From: JBNJEM01 sp051745935
Lineage (GTDB): Bacteria; Planctomycetota; Planctomycetia; Pirellulales; Pirellulaceae
NCBI GenBank assembly: GCA_051745935.1
Contig: JBNJEM010000514.1
Location: 1-5,893 of the forward strand
DNA length: 5,893 bases
Direction: 5' to 3'
Part shown: positions 5,101 through 5,893 of the stretch, piece after piece
How the letters are laid out: each line of letters opens with the position of its first letter
Position numbering within the stretch: position 1 is the first letter of the stretch
Translations under genes and position numbers: made by a program
Notes under the pieces: generated by a model
The model's input: only the letters and a program-made list of their open reading frames with translations
Database searches by the model: none
What the model was told of the DNA's origin: nothing

Positions 5101-5641
5101 CCGGGCCGGCTGGTTGAAGGATAGAATACCGCCGCTTCCGCCCTACGTCAGTTACTGTGAAGGCCAGGATGTCGTGCTGCTGTCGGCCACCTACAGCGTC
5201 GCGGCGGCCTGCGAGGCCGATGATGGCACGCTGCTGTGGCAACGATCCGATGCGATCCCCATTTCCCGGGCGCGTCCTCCCGTGGTGCTTTCGGATCGGT
5301 TCGTGAGCCGGACCGGCATGGCCTACGATATCCTCACCGGCGAGCCGCGCGGCGACCAGCTATGGTCGAGTCTGCGGGCCTGCAACCGAGCACTCGGAAA
5401 CCGGAAGTCCTTGTTCGTGCGTGACGGTTTGCCCATGGCGTGCGACTTTCGCACCGGGGAAAAGACGTATTTCATGTCCACCCGCTCCGGGTGCACCAAC
5501 AGTCTCATTCCCGCCGATGGCGTATTGGCAGCCCCGAATTTCGCCGTCGGCTGTGCGTGCAATTACCCGGTGGTGACGTCGTTTGCCGCGGCCCACTTGC
5601 CAGAGGCCGGAAAGTGGAGAGACGCCTCGCGAGGGCCATGA
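2147..5641 (+). CDS. Large exported double PQQ-type beta-propeller protein with methyltransferase-like middle domain
   Basis: This is a 1164-residue protein. Residues 1-24 are a Sec signal peptide (basic start, hydrophobic 6-16, likely cleavage after ACGA). EWPMWRHDARRSA (25-37) is the typical start of PVC proteins annotated as PQQ-binding-like or BamB-like propellers. Propeller 1 spans about 45-552, with blades such as VTALNAETGDREWEF (93-107), YLYCLNAADGELEWKF (132-147) and YVCAVDAESGELVW (195-208). A helical insert at 315-363 interrupts it. Residues 588-720 resemble a class I methyltransferase fold but lack its glycine-rich loop. WTHEAGG and FGVLWFGG (739-768) open propeller 2, with blades at 793-820, 893-920, 934-972 and 1006-1032. 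The C-terminal part has Cys1116 and CAC (1136-1138). Family propellers act as extracytoplasmic scaffolds or substrate-binding platforms; the true ligand is unknown, and binding of the PQQ cofactor should not be assumed. The last dozen residues are dubious because the frame runs into another gene's tail. Confidence 0.88.
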   Translation: MKCKNLGLLVAVLFVPCSSPACGAEWPMWRHDARRSAAAPSALPPRLDLQWRKEFQPPEPAYPGEVRLNFDASYQPIAAGGMVFVPSMVTDSVTALNAETGDREWEFYTDGPVRFAPVAWRGSVYFTSDDGYLYCLNAADGELEWKFWGPPVERKPYRLLGNGRLISRWAARGGPVLKDGIVYFGCGLWPSEGVYVCAVDAESGELVWRNGKLAHIEQGLVDHSARRDVGLTPTGYLAVAGDRLIVPAGRALPAIFSRQSGRMEPYCTGWGGRGGLARGSWWVATAGNYYMTSGELYGLTGEASRIRDPLPPEQMKPDEFTRATGLSGEQVRQWMESGELPTVQKDGERLVDARTEKGYLTWGEPRSEAEKHVITEHPRLQISPANQYNMQPFRTPVLTSNTMIYSVPSGQDSAIGRRLDELPHGSRFIGERTDEVSFSGIVSYDLGAEPRWGLSMTRNAPGAPVRAWNTLRFDRLWTVAADLKVYLKAGSSLYAGRPGLVAALQLEGDKGDTGRPKVSWQENIDGAPSTMLAAEERLFVMTRQGTLYCFGAGKPAQSDTTAENPDRSRPDARDNNGNREAFLKYADGKKGYCLVLDRADPGFLRELCRRSDFHVIALHSDEKAVRAARERLDGDGLYGTRVHIVPGDLSTVRLPRYLASLVISPENTCAGLGNVKQLVRRVSSLLHPREGVGHLAVSGFQPGSLNELDGLAPDEIRIQKSEGGIVLRRSGVTKNTASWTHEAGGPDNAFANADETVRPPFGVLWFGGAIDRLWPSWDYTHSRPPRPLVCDGRMFFLVANRVHAADAYTGRPLWTTTLEPSDKGEQLRQEHFVARRNTADNYIATPDTLYLVGRSCCRMLDTKTGARTGKINTPPALKDSTPREEREWHEARVWRDSLLVAMGRFLVCMDRRDGAPRWKISTDKDRLTFAVGNGRVYAADYGLAERRRKGEEKNGSTTLRAVDLATGASLWKATAMVPPESVNAPRAGWLKDRIPPLPPYVSYCEGQDVVLLSATYSVAAACEADDGTLLWQRSDAIPISRARPPVVLSDRFVSRTGMAYDILTGEPRGDQLWSSLRACNRALGNRKSLFVRDGLPMACDFRTGEKTYFMSTRSGCTNSLIPADGVLAAPNFAVGCACNYPVVTSFAAAHLPEAGKWRDASRGP

Positions 5642-5882
5642 CGACTATCGGTACATTTACACGCTGGAGCAATTGATTGAAAAGGGGGACGCGTCCGGCG
5701 ACAAGGCGGCAATGGCGGCGGCCGCCGAGGCGCGGAACGAGTTGGACTGGATCCGGGGCCGCATCAACGTCTTGCCTCGCTACCAGTACGAGGGCCTTTG
5801 GCCCGCCAGCGACTTCAACGCCTACCGCTGGATCATCGCCGAACAGATCCTGAAGCTACAATCCAAACTGGTAACACTTTAG
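5618..5882 (+). pseudogene. C-terminal tail of a DUF4091/glycoside-hydrolase-type protein, out of frame with the upstream gene
   Basis: In the frame starting REGHDDYRYIYTLEQLIEKG (first Arg at 5628-5630) about 85 residues run to TAG at 5880-5882. REGxDDYRYIYTLEQLI is the hallmark near the end of DUF4091-containing and related glycoside-hydrolase-like proteins of Planctomycetota and relatives. It is followed by an Ala-rich helix (AAMAAAAEARNELDWIRGRI), an ASDFNAYRWIIAEQILKLQ segment and the end. The catalytic and N-terminal hundreds of residues are missing. The frame has only a TTG at 5583 as a possible start, inside the propeller gene and with no ribosome binding site. It lies in the +1 frame relative to the propeller gene. 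Dropping one base near 5618-5622 would join Trp1157 of that protein to ETPREGHDDYRY, matching the family's W-E-x-x-R-E-G pattern. Either a deletion fused two genes with a frameshift, or the assembly has an indel. Confidence 0.7.
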
Positions 5883-5893
5883 CCGTCTGAAGT

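Noticed and set aside
4178..5242. A 354-codon open frame on the minus strand inside the propeller gene
   Set aside because: The composition is Arg/Pro/Gly-rich with no domain, and the plus strand here has clear propeller blade repeats. It is a GC-driven antisense shadow.
5636..5642. Programmed +1 frameshift at CCA TGA C joining the propeller gene to the downstream tail
   Set aside because: The TGAC context is weak for termination, but the preceding CCA cannot re-pair well in the +1 frame and there is no Shine-Dalgarno-like stimulator of the prfB kind. A plain indel or deletion fusion is simpler.

Overview
The window reads as bacterial DNA from an environmental member of the PVC superphylum (Planctomycetota, Kiritimatiellota or Lentisphaerota) or of a nearby phylum such as Hydrogenedentota. 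The best evidence is the very large secreted protein on the plus strand. It belongs by its motifs to a double PQQ-type beta-propeller family with a methyltransferase-like middle, which I know mainly from these groups. The tail of a DUF4091-type protein at the right edge fits the same lineage. The phylum is inferred from protein style; no RNA gene is present to settle it.

Left part (1-1572), all genes on the minus strand: a decaying cluster of small accessory genes. In direction of transcription it holds a HI1419-type (RelE/ParE-like) toxin gene broken by one in-frame TAG, its intact HI1420-type antitoxin, a roughly 40-residue remnant of a VapC-like PIN-domain protein, a small lipoprotein of unknown function, and the start of a DUF4160 gene that runs off the window. 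The toxin and antitoxin share a near-consensus promoter (TTGACA, 16 bp, TACGAT) overlain by a perfect 7-bp dyad. This is the arrangement expected of an autoregulated addiction module. The toxin ATG lies only 6 nt past the -10 box, so its transcript may be leaderless. The lipoprotein gene is bracketed by imperfect inverted repeats of 16-17 bp.

Middle part (1573-2146): a divergent intergenic stretch with no convincing gene. It carries two abutting stem-loops and an 11-bp direct repeat, probably a dispersed intergenic repeat, and then the leader of the large gene. That leader contains a possible six-codon ORF whose stop overlaps the start of the large gene.

Right part (2147-5893), plus strand: a 1164-residue exported protein with two beta-propeller blocks. 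Between them is a degenerate Rossmann (SAM-methyltransferase-like) domain, and the first propeller holds an insert resembling an excisionase-type helix-turn-helix. The gene runs directly, one reading frame out of register, into the last 85 or so residues of a DUF4091/glycoside-hydrolase-type protein that has no start of its own. This looks like a deletion fusion or a frameshift.

Overall, two processes are visible: erosion of toxin-type genes on the left, and a rearranged 3' end on a large exported scaffold-like protein on the right.
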